A model generated the notes under the pieces. The model was not told where the DNA came from and made no database searches. It saw only the letters and a list, made by a program, of their open reading frames with translations. Shown here one piece after another: positions 47,301 through 61,300 of a DNA stretch of 64,000 nucleotides. Each line of letters begins with the position of its first letter. Position 1 is the first letter of the stretch. A program made the translations under genes and the position numbers. This DNA comes from Marthasterias glacialis. Lineage: Eukaryota > Echinodermata > Asteroidea > Forcipulatida > Asteriidae. Location: the NCBI GenBank assembly GCA_911728455.2, contig OU452230.1, forward strand, positions 13,390,438-13,454,437. Reading direction: 5' to 3'.

Positions 47301-50300
47301 GTATACAATTTTTGGCAGTGGGTTTTCGATTTACTAGGCTTGCGTGATGAACTGTGTTTAAAGTTTGCAGAAAACTTTAATTGTTTAGAGCCGAATAGTT
47401 TCCCCAAAAAGAAGGATTTATGAGGAATATCTGACGTCCAAAACCCACCGCCAAAAATTGTATGCAGCCATGGAATATTAATCCAGTGAGATTAGTAGCT
47501 TCTTAAATGTAAGTTTTGAATTATGGAGCTCTGAAATTGTTCTGCCCCAGAAACAGGTTCTCGCAGCTAGGACTCTGTATCTGTGTACAGCACAGAGGAA
47601 GAGTCTTACATATATATACGAGTGTTTTATATCCAAATACACTTTCAGAATTTGGCCCTGTTATCATACATGTACATACCTTGGACACTTTGCACCATCT
47701 GAAGAAGAACTTTTGTGAAGACTTCTCTGTAAGCATGGAACATTGCCAAAAACAATACTTCCGTACATGGCTGTAAACAAAAACAAATGCAAAAACGATA
47801 AAAGTTTTGTCATGTTAAAAATAACAAGATTGTACTGACTCCGTTTTGGGTATGTACTCTTCAAAACACATCCCCAAAAGGTTGTTTCTCACATCATTGA
47901 TCTTGCACAGGTTACCACTTGATGATGTAACCAAATACAAGAGCCAAAAAGAACATTAAAGAAATGTCCATCTATCAGAGTGTGGTTTCCAAGTAAGATT
48001 AAACACTGCTGTTTAGAATTGCTCCTTAACCTTTTTAAGAATACTTCATGCAATAAAACACCTACAGTGTGTTGTAATTAGTGAGTAGTGATGAAACAAC
48101 CATTTTTGCCTCAGGAAATACAACCAGTGGAACCACACTCTATATAGAAACATAAGGTCCACCATCTTGTGGAGTCAAAAATTTGGATCTACAAAATGGC
48201 GGACCGTGGTTCTGCCATGAAATTAAACAAAAACCACACAATTTCAAAGGATGTTTATGTGAATAATTATATTCTACTAGATAATTAAATATCTATCCAA
48301 CCATATTAATTTCATAACAAACGCTTTTTATAGCTCAAAAGCCCCCAATCCTTAGGCAACGTGTTCCTTTAATATTGGTATTTGTTCTGTGTAATTTGAA
48401 TCAGTGTTCAAGTGTTACAAATCATACTTGTGTGTAACAATAATAATAATAATTAGGCACAACTGTGATGGTAGGTCTGCTGCAAAAGGCGGCACTTTTG
48501 GGAACAACTAGGATCCTGCAAAAGACCCTCAAGATCTAAGGCTATGGGACGTAGCCTAACTGGAGGAGTTACTGGCACAAAGGAAAATGAGATCTTTCTT
48601 TTGCATGCTGTGATATTGTGAAATAATAGTAATTAAAAAAAAGAAGAAAAAAAGAAGAAAAAAATTAAATTGGAGCAGAAAAACTAACTACTTGGCAATG
48701 GCGTTAATCGATTACAAGAAGGCGTACGACATGATAATGCATCACACACATGGATAATGGAATGTCTGGATATGGTTGGAGTGGCTGATACAGTTAAACA
48801 TCTTCTGGGTGAGAGCATGAAGACATGGCGAATGAATCTGACAGCCAACAACGATAGTCTGGGCAAGATATGCATAAGAAGAGGTATTTTCCAGGATGAC
48901 TCTCTGTCTCCACTGCTTTTTGTTCTGGCATCGATGCCCCTGTCGATGATTCTGAGGAAGGTGAGTGCTGGCTATGTAATGAAGGATGGATTGAGATCAA
49001 CCACCTGCTTTTTATGGACATTTTGAAGTTGTTTGCAAAGAATGAGGTGAAGATCAATTCTTTGGTGCAGACCGTCAGGATTTTCAGTGATGATTTTCTG
49101 GAGAAATGTGCTTCAATGACCATTAAGAGGGGAAAGAGGGTACATTCAGAAGGCATCGCTCTGCCAGATGGTGCACAGATGAGGGCTTTGGGTGAGGAGG
49201 ATAGTCATCAGTATCTTGGTGATCAAGGCGATTAACATGATCAAGGTGATTAACACATAGGCCATGTCTTTGATGAGGTACAGTGCGGGTGTTGTTGAGT
49301 GGACTAAAGAAGATCTAGATGTCACTGACAGAAGGACAAAAAAGCTGATGACCATGCATGGCATGCTCTATCTGCGGGCAAATGTCAGCAGACTCTATCT
49401 TCTGAGGTCAGAGGACGGAAGGGGTTATTGAGTGTGGCAGACAGTGTCAACATCGAGCGAAGGAGCCTGCATTGTCATGTCAGGAGCACCGAGGAGAACT
49501 TGCTGAAAATTGCAGAAAGTACACAAAGGCAGATGAAGCTGGGCCGAAGGAGTACAAGAGGGCAAAGAAAGAGGAAAGACACCTAGATTGGAGGAACAAG
49601 CCACCCTGGTATGTCAAAGGAACATAGGTCTTGAATAAGAGATTACATGACAACCCCTGTGATGAGTTCAATCATTTGTTGATTCCAGTGCCTTTTGTCC
49701 ACATAGAACCTTCCTTGGTCAACAAATCATCTATTTATTTTTCATTTATTTTATTGGGGGATCAGGTTGGGTCAGTGGTTTCATTCCCTGCCTTTCACCT
49801 CTGTGGACCCCGGTTCCAATCCCGGACTGGAGCCTTGTATGTGGATTGGGTTTTCAGTCCCTACCTAATTGCATGGGTTTTCCCCATTTGGGGTTTTCCT
49901 CCCATTTCTAAAACTGAACATTTCTTCTCGTTTCCTAATCACCATCATGTTATTGACGCTTGCGCTGTTGGATGTGTAATGAAATAAATAAATAAAAAGA
50001 AAGACATGATACTTTTATGAAAGTGGTGAAGTTGACATGCATGGTAAATGATAGTTTATGTGTTTGTAAATCACATTTTCAAACAACACAAGATCAAGTC
50101 ATTCAGATTAAATCAGGATTAGTAAAAATACTGATAGTACAAGCAGAGCCCAGACACAATGAGTCTCTAGGGAATTCACCTCAGTCACATTTTCTTATTG
50201 TTGTTTAGAGCATCAAATAACTAATCATACTGGCATTAACACATACCGTAGTTTCCTAAGTCGCGGCTTAATCATTTCTTTTTGTTTTGTTACAGATGAG

Positions 50301-53300
50301 GGTTTTTTTGCACCCCGATAAGACAAAAAAAATTAGACACAAAACCAACTAAATTCTACTGATGGAACATAAATTTATCTTTCCCATAATGAAAGTATTG
50401 GCTTGTGGGTGAAAGTATAAGGGAAATATCCTGTTCCTATTCAAAGTGCTCATTATAAACACTCACCCTCAATGTGAATTTCCAGGACTCCCCTCCTTCA
50501 TCAATGGTAAAGCCTTCAGGGTCGCTCTCCCACATCTCTAAATCCTGACAAAAATAAATAAAACAATCCTCATGTTTTACCTTCAACCACCATGTCTTCA
50601 AAGAAATTCAACTTTAAAGCAGTTCACAAATAGTGTAAACCTTTGTTTGGATAATGATTTCATTTCATAATGTGCCGTGGCTATCATACATGTAAATGAC
50701 ACTCTTGGAGCCAACTATCAGAGGCAAAGAGATAAGGATTGCTAAGAATGATTTTATGACAAAATCTTGAAAAAGATGAGGTTTCTAATGATGCTGCCAG
50801 ACCATGTCAGAAATACTGGTGACCCCCTTCTCTTAACAACAAGTGTACTGGTTCTGTTACATGCATTACATAACACACAAGATGACTTTCCATCACATCC
50901 CAAGAATGAAGCCTTGATGATCTCTAGTGTCTCACTCAAGGACACAAGTGCAAGCTTGGGTCCAGTGCACTAGAACACTCAGCCATGACAAACTTGTTTC
51001 TACTCAAATGTGGAAAATACCAATGATTAAAGGTTGAAATAAAATTACCAATAATGTGATGGAGATTTCATGTGAAGAGAAATTCACAAAACTTGACTAA
51101 GAAGAAATGAAAAATGTGTGAAAAAGGAGTTCCAAGAAATGTGTAAGGGCATGAAATATACAGAACATGCACAAGCGAGACAACATCAAATAGCCTACAC
51201 AGCACAATTTATGTATAAAGAGACTTTGATATAAATAGCTATGAAGGTAAATTATGTGCCTAAATGCCTTTAAGTACATGTCACGAGGAAAACTGAATAG
51301 TTTTTTCGAGTATTTATTCCAAGGTTTTCCAAATTTGAGAAACTGATTATTCACCAAATTAATTAATTTTAATAACTGTATAGCCTAAGCCATCATTAGA
51401 GGCATATTTATGTATTTTTCATATGCAGGGGATAAGATCTACACAATTTACGTCAATAAAGCATCACTCTAAAACCACTTATGCAGTAAACACTGAATAT
51501 GCAAATTAAATTATGACTGTATCATTTTGGTTTTCTGATTGACACAATGCTTAAAATTAACACTTATCCACTCAGTAGAGTTTTTTTCTGGAGGTAACTG
51601 ATTTCCCAAAGTAGCTAAGGTCCATCGATACAAGATTTTTCAGTCTAACTATAATGTCTCAAAATTCAGGCAGCTCACCTCTTGAGTTAATAGGAAGTAC
51701 TGTGAAAGCAGTCTATGGCACATCTCCCACAACGTGCTCTCTGTAAAGAACTCATTCTTGGCCTATGGTAAGAGAAGAATGAAGCCATTGAAAATGAAAA
51801 GCTTTCAATATATAGACCTTATACACTGACTTCATCCCCCGGCCATCTTAGAGGTAAAACCATGACGAAACAATGGAAACGCAAAGATATGAATGCGCAG
51901 TGCACATTAAGGACCAATTAACTACCGTCCTTTGACCTTTAACCAGTTGCTGCCGGGAGTTTTTATTTGTTGTTATTGTCCCGTCACCTTGGCAGGATTC
52001 TTTTGGTGGAATTGCCGGAACCTTTTTTCTTTGAGGGTACCACTGACACAAAGAAACCCTGACTTGACAATGCCAAGAGAACAAAGATTCTCTTTATTAC
52101 TTCGTCCGTATTGTTTTCTCGACCGAAAAAGTGTCAAATTCAAACACAGTGAATTGCAAAACATTGGATGTTGCGTACAAAACATGGAACTAAACATGGA
52201 ACCATGGAACCATAGTTCAATTGCCGGCTCACTCTGACTTACCTTCATTGAGCCGAAATACAATGAATAAACAAAGGTGGAAACCTATCGATGTCTCGTA
52301 GTCCTCTTCTGGGACAAAATTTATTTGAAGGTAAGTTCATCCTCTACACAATAAACTAAACTTGTAACACACAGAAATGATCACAACGAAAGTTATCTAA
52401 GGATTTCTATGTACAGTACAAAATCTTGTGAATGAATTGAGTAAATGACTCAATGTTTTAAGTGCTAAAGGGTTAATTGTTTTTAAGATTTTCAAATTTT
52501 TAACTGTACATTATTGTTTGTAAGTTCAATGCAAGCTTAATCTATTACTTCTACTAAATCATGAATAATAGTAATATCAATGTAATCCCAAATATGCAAG
52601 CCATACAATACATATTCATTTAAACTCTGACCTTTTGGGCATCATTAGCCCCTAAATCCTTGCTGTTTTCCATGATCTTTGACACACGGCAGTAGTCACA
52701 CTTTACGATACTCTTAATGAGGTTCATGTTGAAAACAATAAAGCGTTCAAACAGAAGCCCCCTCCCCACCTCAGTGAAGACATACGTGACACTCAGCTCA
52801 AGAGATCTGTTAATGAAGCTCACGTATGAGAGGGGAAATGTTTCCTGTGTATCCAGAAGCTGTGATGAAACACAAACATAGAAATAAAAGACAAATATAA
52901 TACTAGCTCCTAAGAAATTGCACAATCTGTGTTGTTGGTCAGATTGCAAAAGACAGGAAACACAGTCAAGGGGGCCATTTTGCATCCATCATCATGTTAG
53001 CAGTTTTTCCAGCCAGAAGTGTTGCAACATGTGAATCGACATAAAGGCTTATCCTTAAAATCATTTGAGTTGATTCATTTGATGTTATTTGTTGTTATTT
53101 ATAATTACAATCAAAATTTCATCAAAATATGATGGAAAAATCTACCTGCATTATCCGTCCATTTTTTTGAATGAAATTTGAGAGTAATTACAAATGAATA
53201 ATCCTATTCAACTCAAATTATTTTCAATATAAGCCTGCATGTCCCTTCATACGTTGAAACATTTTTGGGTGGTTTAAGGTACTTAACAAAGTTACGACCA

Positions 53301-55356
53301 TTGAGAAAAACTGCTATTGTGATGGTAGATAAGTAGTCCCCTTTATTGTGTTTCCTTTGTTGTGCTACTTTCGCTGCTTTTTACCTTTTCAGTTCATACT
53401 ACATGTACTTACTACATGGTCCCTCCATGCAACACATTTTTGTTATGAAAATCAGTCGTGTAAAATAAGACGGCAACAGACAATAACCATGACAAATTAT
53501 TATATTAAGATAAATAAAGATGACAGTAGGATTTGAAAGTTTTGCATGGTCAAATACAGTCAAATACATGGTTTGCGGAGACACCATGTACAATACATGG
53601 TGTCTCCGCAAACCTCGCTAGAAAGATGATGATGTTGACACTTACTGTTTTCATTAAAAGGAGAAGTTTCTTCTCTAGTTTTTCTCTAAGGCCATTTGTA
53701 GATGACGCTTCCCCTCCTATATAAAGAAAGTCAATTAACTGAAATGTAATAATTGCCTCTTAAACACTTTCAAGATCCAGTGAAACAACACAAAAGCCCA
53801 TTAGAAAACACAAACTTTGCATGTATGATGTATTTGATCTTCTGTCGTTCAGAACCCTTCGGTTGAAGGTGCTGTCTGATTATGGCAGTCTGACCTTATT
53901 TCCATGTAACCAATTCAGTGCTTTAACTTCTTACACTAGACCGACTTACACAACTTCAAAGCAAAAGCATCCAAATGGCATTAAGAGGCCTTTGTAAACA
54001 GTTGCCGCCGGGATTTTTCCATTTTTTCCCGTCCCCCTGGCGGGATTATTTTGTCAGAATTCCTGGAATAATTTTTCTTTCTGAGTACCACTGCCACAAA
54101 GAAACCCTGATTTGACAAAGCCAACAAAACAAAGATTCTCTTTGAAGCTTGGTGATTTTTTGTTTGTCTCCCAAGAAAATGTCAAATTCATGCACCATGA
54201 ATTGCAAAACCTCGGCCGTGAGCTACGGCATAGGACTGTTTCTACAACCAGAAAAAAGGCTGGATACTCCGTTCACTCGGACTTTCCTCCATTGACCCGA
54301 AATACAATGAATAAACAATGGTGGAAGCCTCTTGATGTCTTGTAATCCTCTTCTTGGAACAAAAGGACAAAGGTCTGGAATCCAGGATTCCACAATAACC
54401 CCTGCATAATGGCAGAAATTCTGTAAAATATTCAAGGGCGATCTGGCGCTTTCTGTGGGTGAAATAAAGCATTACACATCGTGTGTATGCTCTGTGCACA
54501 CTCCGTAGTGGAATGTGCGGGTGCCCTTTGTTCCGGGGTTGGAATTTCACACAAAAATACAAAATTCATGTCATCTGTTTGCTTACTCGGAAAATATTTG
54601 CAGTGATACACTTGTTAATTTAGCAAACATTTTCCAGTGCTAGACTTGTTTATAATAATAATAATAATAATAATACGAACGTCTCTCCTATGTGTAGAAT
54701 GTGCAACAAGGCAGAAGAGACTGTATTTCATATTGTCAGCGAATGTAGTAAGATGGCCCAGATGGAGTACAAAGGCAGACATGACAAGTTGGCTAAGGTG
54801 ATTCACTGGGATCTGTGTAAGAAGTATGGTGTCCAGGTGCATGCCAAGTGGTATGACCATGTTCCAGAGAAAGTTGTAGAGATCGACGAGGTCAAGATCC
54901 TCTGGGACTTTAACATTCAGACTGATCATGTTATAGAACATAGACGTCCGGATGTTGTAGTCTTAGATAAGACGAAGAAGATGTGTCATATCATCGACAT
55001 AGCTGTGCCGGGTGATATAAGGGTGGCTTCTAAGGAGATGGAAAAGATCGAGAAGTACCAGGACTTGGCCAGGGAACTTCGTAAGATTTGGCAGGTGAAA
55101 GTGAAAGTAGTCCCTGTGGTGGTTGGAGCACTTGGCACCATTCCGAAGGCACTGGAGAAGCATCTGGATCAAATAGGCACAACTGTGCGGGTAGATTTGC
55201 TGCAGAAGGCGGCACTTTTGGGAACAGCTAGGATCCTGCGAAAGACCCTCGAGATCTAAGGCTACGGGACGTAGCCCGACTCGAGGAGTTACCGGCACAG
55301 AGGAAAATGAGATCTTTCTTTTGCATGCTGTGATATCGTGAAATAATAATAATAAT

Positions 55357-55393
<37 letters not shown>

Positions 55394-58300
55394 TGGTGGC
55401 GAGACAAGGAGCACTGTTTCAGATCGGCTCTCGATTCTTTTGAAGATTAAAATTGTTTCCTGTCATTTATTTTACACCAAAAGTTAACTCCTTGTTGGTA
55501 CTACTTGGTAGACACCGCAGGGTAAGTTTGATAACAACTAGTTAAGATCTTGTTGCTATTTTTGGTGGAAAAGTGTTGGATTTTTCCGTGTTTGGAAAAC
55601 TTTGTTCAACGCAGACCGCACAGTGTACATTGTATCAGTGAACGGACGTGCGCATCATCTGCGTCCTTTAGAACATCTCTATTACAACCAGCGTTGAGCG
55701 GTCTCCGTAGGGTTGAATACTCTGCAGCGTTGCTGTATGTAATTTCCCCTAAAACTACAAACCTTCTCACAATTTTGTGATGATAATGACGAGTGCTATG
55801 GAGCATCAAGTAAACGGTGAAACAGTGACAAACTCCAAGAGAGGAAGTCCTTCATCCGATCTAGTTGGTATGCCTGAGCAGGTACCTCCAGATCGTATCC
55901 AAACTGCTCACAACAGGATTCGTGTTGCAACCAGGAGAAAATGGAGTAAGAATGATAACAAATAGCGATGGAATGCTACATTAAGAGTGAGCCGGACAAG
56001 AGAGGATACAGGAGGAGAATGTTCAGTCTATGGCAAGATAAAGGAACGTTCGACATCAGTGAGCAGCATCTTGCAGACCAGATAAGTACAATCAAACGGA
56101 ACCGGTGGTTGACAAACAAGGACATTGAGGAGATGAGGAGGAAAGTACAAGCTGAAAGTAGTAGAACGGAGATTGTTAACCACCACGTACCGGAGGATGT
56201 GGCTGCTGCTAGCTCGCAGACTGAAGATGAGGTTGATCTGCCAGGATTGCAAGATGGTCAGGATGATGGAGGCATAGACGAAGAGGAGGGTTTAGAGCTT
56301 ACGGAGGAGGAGGTGCAGATTAAGACCAGGGTTCAAGAGGTGATGAGAGCGGCTAAAGGGTCAAATGGGTGAAGTATCCCGGCTTTGCGCCGGGTCCCAA
56401 GGAAAAGGCTGACAGATATGTCAGATATGTCAGCCGTGCTAAGTAAAGTCCTTGGGTCGGTGAGTACTAACAATCTGTCGGAAACTAACCGTCTTATGTT
56501 TGCAGGGGCTGTTGTAGTAGGAGAAAAGTTAGGTGTGAAGGCTTCAAGTCCAGAACATGAAAACAGTACACCATGGTGGAGCGTAGGCTAGAGGGTCAAA
56601 TTAAAGATTTACGAAGGGATCTCAGTAGACTTGAACAAATTAGTAAGGGTTTAATAAAAGGTTCAGACTGGAGGAATACAATCATGACAAAATACAATGT
56701 GTAAGGTAAAGGGGGTAAGTGTAGATATAGAGGAGATCAAACAAAGGGTTAAGGCTAAGGCGGTATTTGGGGTGGTATCTGGGGTGGTATTTGGGATAAC
56801 CAGTCCAGCACAACCGGCAAGCTGATTGGCTAATGGGTGTGAAAGATTAATTGAGAGGCTTACAACAGCAAGAAGGATTCCAGATAGACGTGGACAAGAT
56901 AAAAAGACAGGTAAGGAAAGAACCAAACTGAAAAGCCTCCGGTCCGGAGCATGTGCATGGGTACTGGTTGAAGAACTTCCATAGTTTACATGAGCGAATG
57001 GCCCTACAACTGCAAGACTGTCTAGTACAGGGTATGGTCCCCATCTGGATGACTGAGGCAAGAACGGTTTTGATAATGAAGGATGTCAAAGAAAGGTAAC
57101 ATTTGCAAGTAGTTATAGACCAATCACATGCTTGCCCGTGATGTATAAACTCTTGACCAGTATGATTGCAGAGGACCTCTATCGCCATATGGATGACCAT
57201 CACTTGTTTCCAGAGGAGCAGAACGGTTGTAAGAAGTGGTCCAGGGGTACGAAAGATCAACTTATCATCGATAAGGCTGTGCTGAAGGACTGCAGGAGCA
57301 GAAAGACTAACTTGACAATGGCGTGGATTGATTACAAGAAGGCTTATGACATGGTATGTCTGGATATGGTTGGAGTGGCTGATGCAGTAAAACGTCTTCT
57401 GAGTGAGAGCATGAAGCCATGGCGAATGAATCTGACAGCCAACAACGATAGTCTGGGCAAGATATGCATAAGAAGAGGTATTTTCCAGGATGACTCTCTG
57501 TCTCCATTGCTTTTTGTTCTGGCATCGATGCCCCTGTCAATGATTCTGAGGAAGGTGAGTACTGGCTATGTAATGAAGAGGGACGGATGTAAGATCAACC
57601 ATCTGCTTTTTATAGATGATTTGAAGATGTTTGCAAAGAATGAGGCGGAGATGAATTCTTTGGTGCAGACCGTCAGGATTTTCAGTGATGACATCGGGAT
57701 GCAGTTTGGTCTGGAGAAATGTGTTTCAATGACCATGAAGAGGGGAAAGAGGGTACATTCCAATGGCATCGCTCTGCCAGATGGTGCACAGATGAGGGCT
57801 TTGGGTGAAGAGGATAGTTATCGGTATCTTGGTGTACTAGAATCGGACCACCTTTGTAAATAATTGATTAAAAATGGATTCCTGTCAGGTTTTGGATTGA
57901 TTTTAATATTGTGTTGATTATTTGAAATGGCCTAACCCCTTCATATTTGTGGAATCTTTTAAAGAAAAGGCCTTTGTAGACACAGAAGGGATGTTAACCC
58001 CTGAAATGATCGTCGACATAGCTCAAGATAGAGTAGCATGGAAAAATCTTGGTGTTGCCTGCACAGCAGCCAAATGATGATGATGTTGATGATGATGTCC
58101 AAATATTTTCTATGTGGTTCTAATGATAATTTCCTTCTCAGTTATCCACTCTGCAAAACTAAAAGTACTTTGGGTGACTGTGATTTTGAGTGCATTGCCT
58201 ATAAACTTTGAAATGTCCAAAACACTGACTTTAAAAACTGGTTTTACGACCCATTTAGACTAAAAACAAACAATCATCATCATCTACTAGATTTGTCAGT

Positions 58301-61300
58301 AATTTCTTCCAAATTTTCTCTATTGATTTTCCCGTAGCAACATCAGTGTTTCACACATTTTTAAAATCGCACACAGCCTCTGAATACCCAACCCCCCTCC
58401 TCCATCCCTTTTTTGTATTGTTTTTTTATTGTGAACAGTCTGACCATTTTGGAAGGCTTCTTTTAGAATTTTGAAGCAGTGACTTACTTATTTCTAGTAT
58501 TGGCCTTATCCTCTGGAACACTAGCTCTATCAACATCTGACAAAATAAAAGAAAAAACATCTGATTATAAAAAAGAAAATCTTATTTATATGTAATTCAA
58601 AATTGGTCTGACTGTTCTAGATTTGACTGTTATAATTGGCTATGAATTTTCTTTGGTCACTTTGTTTGGTAGAATGACTAGTATTTTATTTATCAAGTAA
58701 TAAACCACAAGAGAAACTGACATGATAAATTTGAATTAAATTTGGGGTTGCACAAAGAAAAAATTGACTAGAACAGAATTTGAACCTGCGACCTCCGGAT
58801 TAATGTGCTGGGGCTCTACCAGCTGAGCTACTAGCCCTTATGTTGGCGGTTTCCCTATTTTGTCAATATCTTTGTACTACTTGTGCAATGATGGATAAAT
58901 TGGCTTGTATGCTCTGGCTGGATGAGCTTTGGACTGAATGAATTTCAAAAGGTTTGGTTTATTTGATGTGCTTACTGAGATTAGCCTTTGATATCTTTGC
59001 TCATCAAACATGGGTTATTCTTTGATTGGATGAGCTAAAACAAGCACAAATTAATGAAAGTTTAAATGGGCCAAAGATTTATGAAAAATATATTGATTAA
59101 AACTCTGCCTAGCACTGAGAAATGGAGTAACATCACTTCAAACTACCATAAGAAGCCCAGAAGACCCAGTTGGGGCTAAAATTTGGCCATCCTAACATTT
59201 TTTTTGTTCTGGTAAGCACCGATTCAATTTTCATTAAGATATAAAAAATATATGTATATATATATATAAAAATAAGGGTTTCCACATGTTTTGAAAATTC
59301 AAAAACAGAATGTACAAATTGTTACTTTATAATAATTTTACATGGAATGACACACTAACCAGGGAATCCAATTTCAAAACAGGACAGATCCAACAGAAGC
59401 CCAGACATACTAATGGTCAAATGTAACACTATGTGTTTGAATGGAAGGGTCCAAAATGGGCAATTCTGAGTTCTAGGGCTAAAATTGGCTGTGTCTTGAT
59501 TTGGTGAACTACATGTAGTTGAGCCAATTTTGATTGGATTATGTGTCTGATCAGAAAGCACCTTACTAGGCCTAAAAAGGGTTTTAATCTCTGTTAACCA
59601 GTTAACACCAGGAAATATGTATATATTTTGCGAACCAAAAAATGCATAAGTTATGTTTGAAGCTTTGCATGGTGTGAAGGATAATACAAAACTATAACTT
59701 GTAAACTAGTAAACTTGCGGGTACAACGATCTATAAATCTCTGTTTGGAGGAGTAGTGGCTCTGAAAAGAGCCGGTGTGGTCTCGACGTTTCAAACCGTA
59801 TACTCTGCTCGTCTTCTCCTAAAGACGAGCAGAGTATACTGCTCGAAACATCGTTTATCGGCTGCAGATTGTGCCACAGCATCTTGTAAAATGTTACATG
59901 GTGCTATGTAGAGGAACAGGTCTCATCACTCAAAAACATAACTCCGCATACCTTGCAGGAAAATATACTGAGTGCTTTGAGATGCCCATCAGCTACGATA
60001 AAGCGCTATATAAGAACTGCAAATTATTATTACATAGGGTACTGGGATTCATGTTTGGAATCTTCCTTTTTTTTAGGGGGGGAGGTTATTGTTTAATCCC
60101 CAGTCCTGTTGTATGGACAAGGATTACGAGAAAACAACAGGCTGCGGCCAATGTTTATCATTGTATTTAGCATACAGGATGTAAGGCCTAGATTCCAGCA
60201 TACCATGGCCAATAATCAGCCAGGGCTTACAGCCAAGAAATGGTCAATTCAAGGTGAAGAAACTCCTCTTTTCTTGAAAGAACAAAAAATCCCGGTGCAT
60301 TTTTTATAACGTACAGTGTGCTATCTTTACTTTGTTTAGTCATGGTTTCATTGTGATGATATTCTCAAGAACAAACTATTTCGAAAGTTCTGAAAAATTA
60401 TTACTGCGCAAAGGCACAGTAAAAAGTGTTTAATACCGACGCAAAGTGGTTAAAAGAGATTTGCAGTTTGGGGGGTTTGTGCTATCTCTCATATTTACTC
60501 ACCATGGCACTGGCATTTTTATCTGGTTCCGGCATACCATAAATTAGTTGTTTTCTAAGTACTGCAAAAAAAAAATTATATGTTGTGTAATATCGCAATC
60601 AAAGGGTGATCTCACAAACATGAGTGTGAACCCAGAATTTTGTTTATCATTGCCTTAATAGTTGTACATTAGATCCTCCTATACACTGGTACCACAGACT
60701 GCCACAAAGTACCATACCTTCAAGGCTAGCATTGAGTGCATGGGTTTCTTCTGTTTGTACAGCTGGTATTATTAGGAATCCCATGGCTCAGGGGCCTGCT
60801 TAAGGGCCCCTCAAAATTTTGGATTTTAGATGCTCTATGGTGCAATATCTGACCTTTTTAAAAATTTATTTCAGCTAAAGATCATCATTCAACAGTAGGT
60901 TTTGTTGGATTTTGTTGGACTGAGGACTGCATGAGTAAACTGATTATGCTTTACATGGGTTCAGGCATACCACCATAATCATAATACCACAGTTTGGGTT
61001 TTAAGTTACCCGTATGTTGTTGGAATTTGTTAGAGTGGGGAAGGATCCTAGTAAATCACTCAAGGGGAGTTGAGTGTTCTTTCCTACACCAGTGTACTTT
61101 AAAAGGCCCGTGAAATATGAATAGTGTTTCCCTGAAATGACATCACAACAACAGCATCCTCAGCTGACCAGAAAAGCATGATTAAAGAAGTGCACTTCTT
61201 TAAACGTGTATAAAACCCATTCAATGAAATTAATTAAAAAGTCTCCCTGTCAATTGTTTTTGATGCACTGCTAGTGCGGTCCCTCTAGAACTTATCAAAA

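Noticed and set aside
57132-57863. Host gene of unknown function
   Set aside because: It carries reverse-transcriptase motifs, has broken frames upstream and has a second decayed copy at 48.7-49.2 kb.
59815-59860. Hammerhead ribozyme
   Set aside because: A stem followed by GAAAC resembles one, but the CUGANGA core is CTAAAGA here and the G before AAA is used by the stem.
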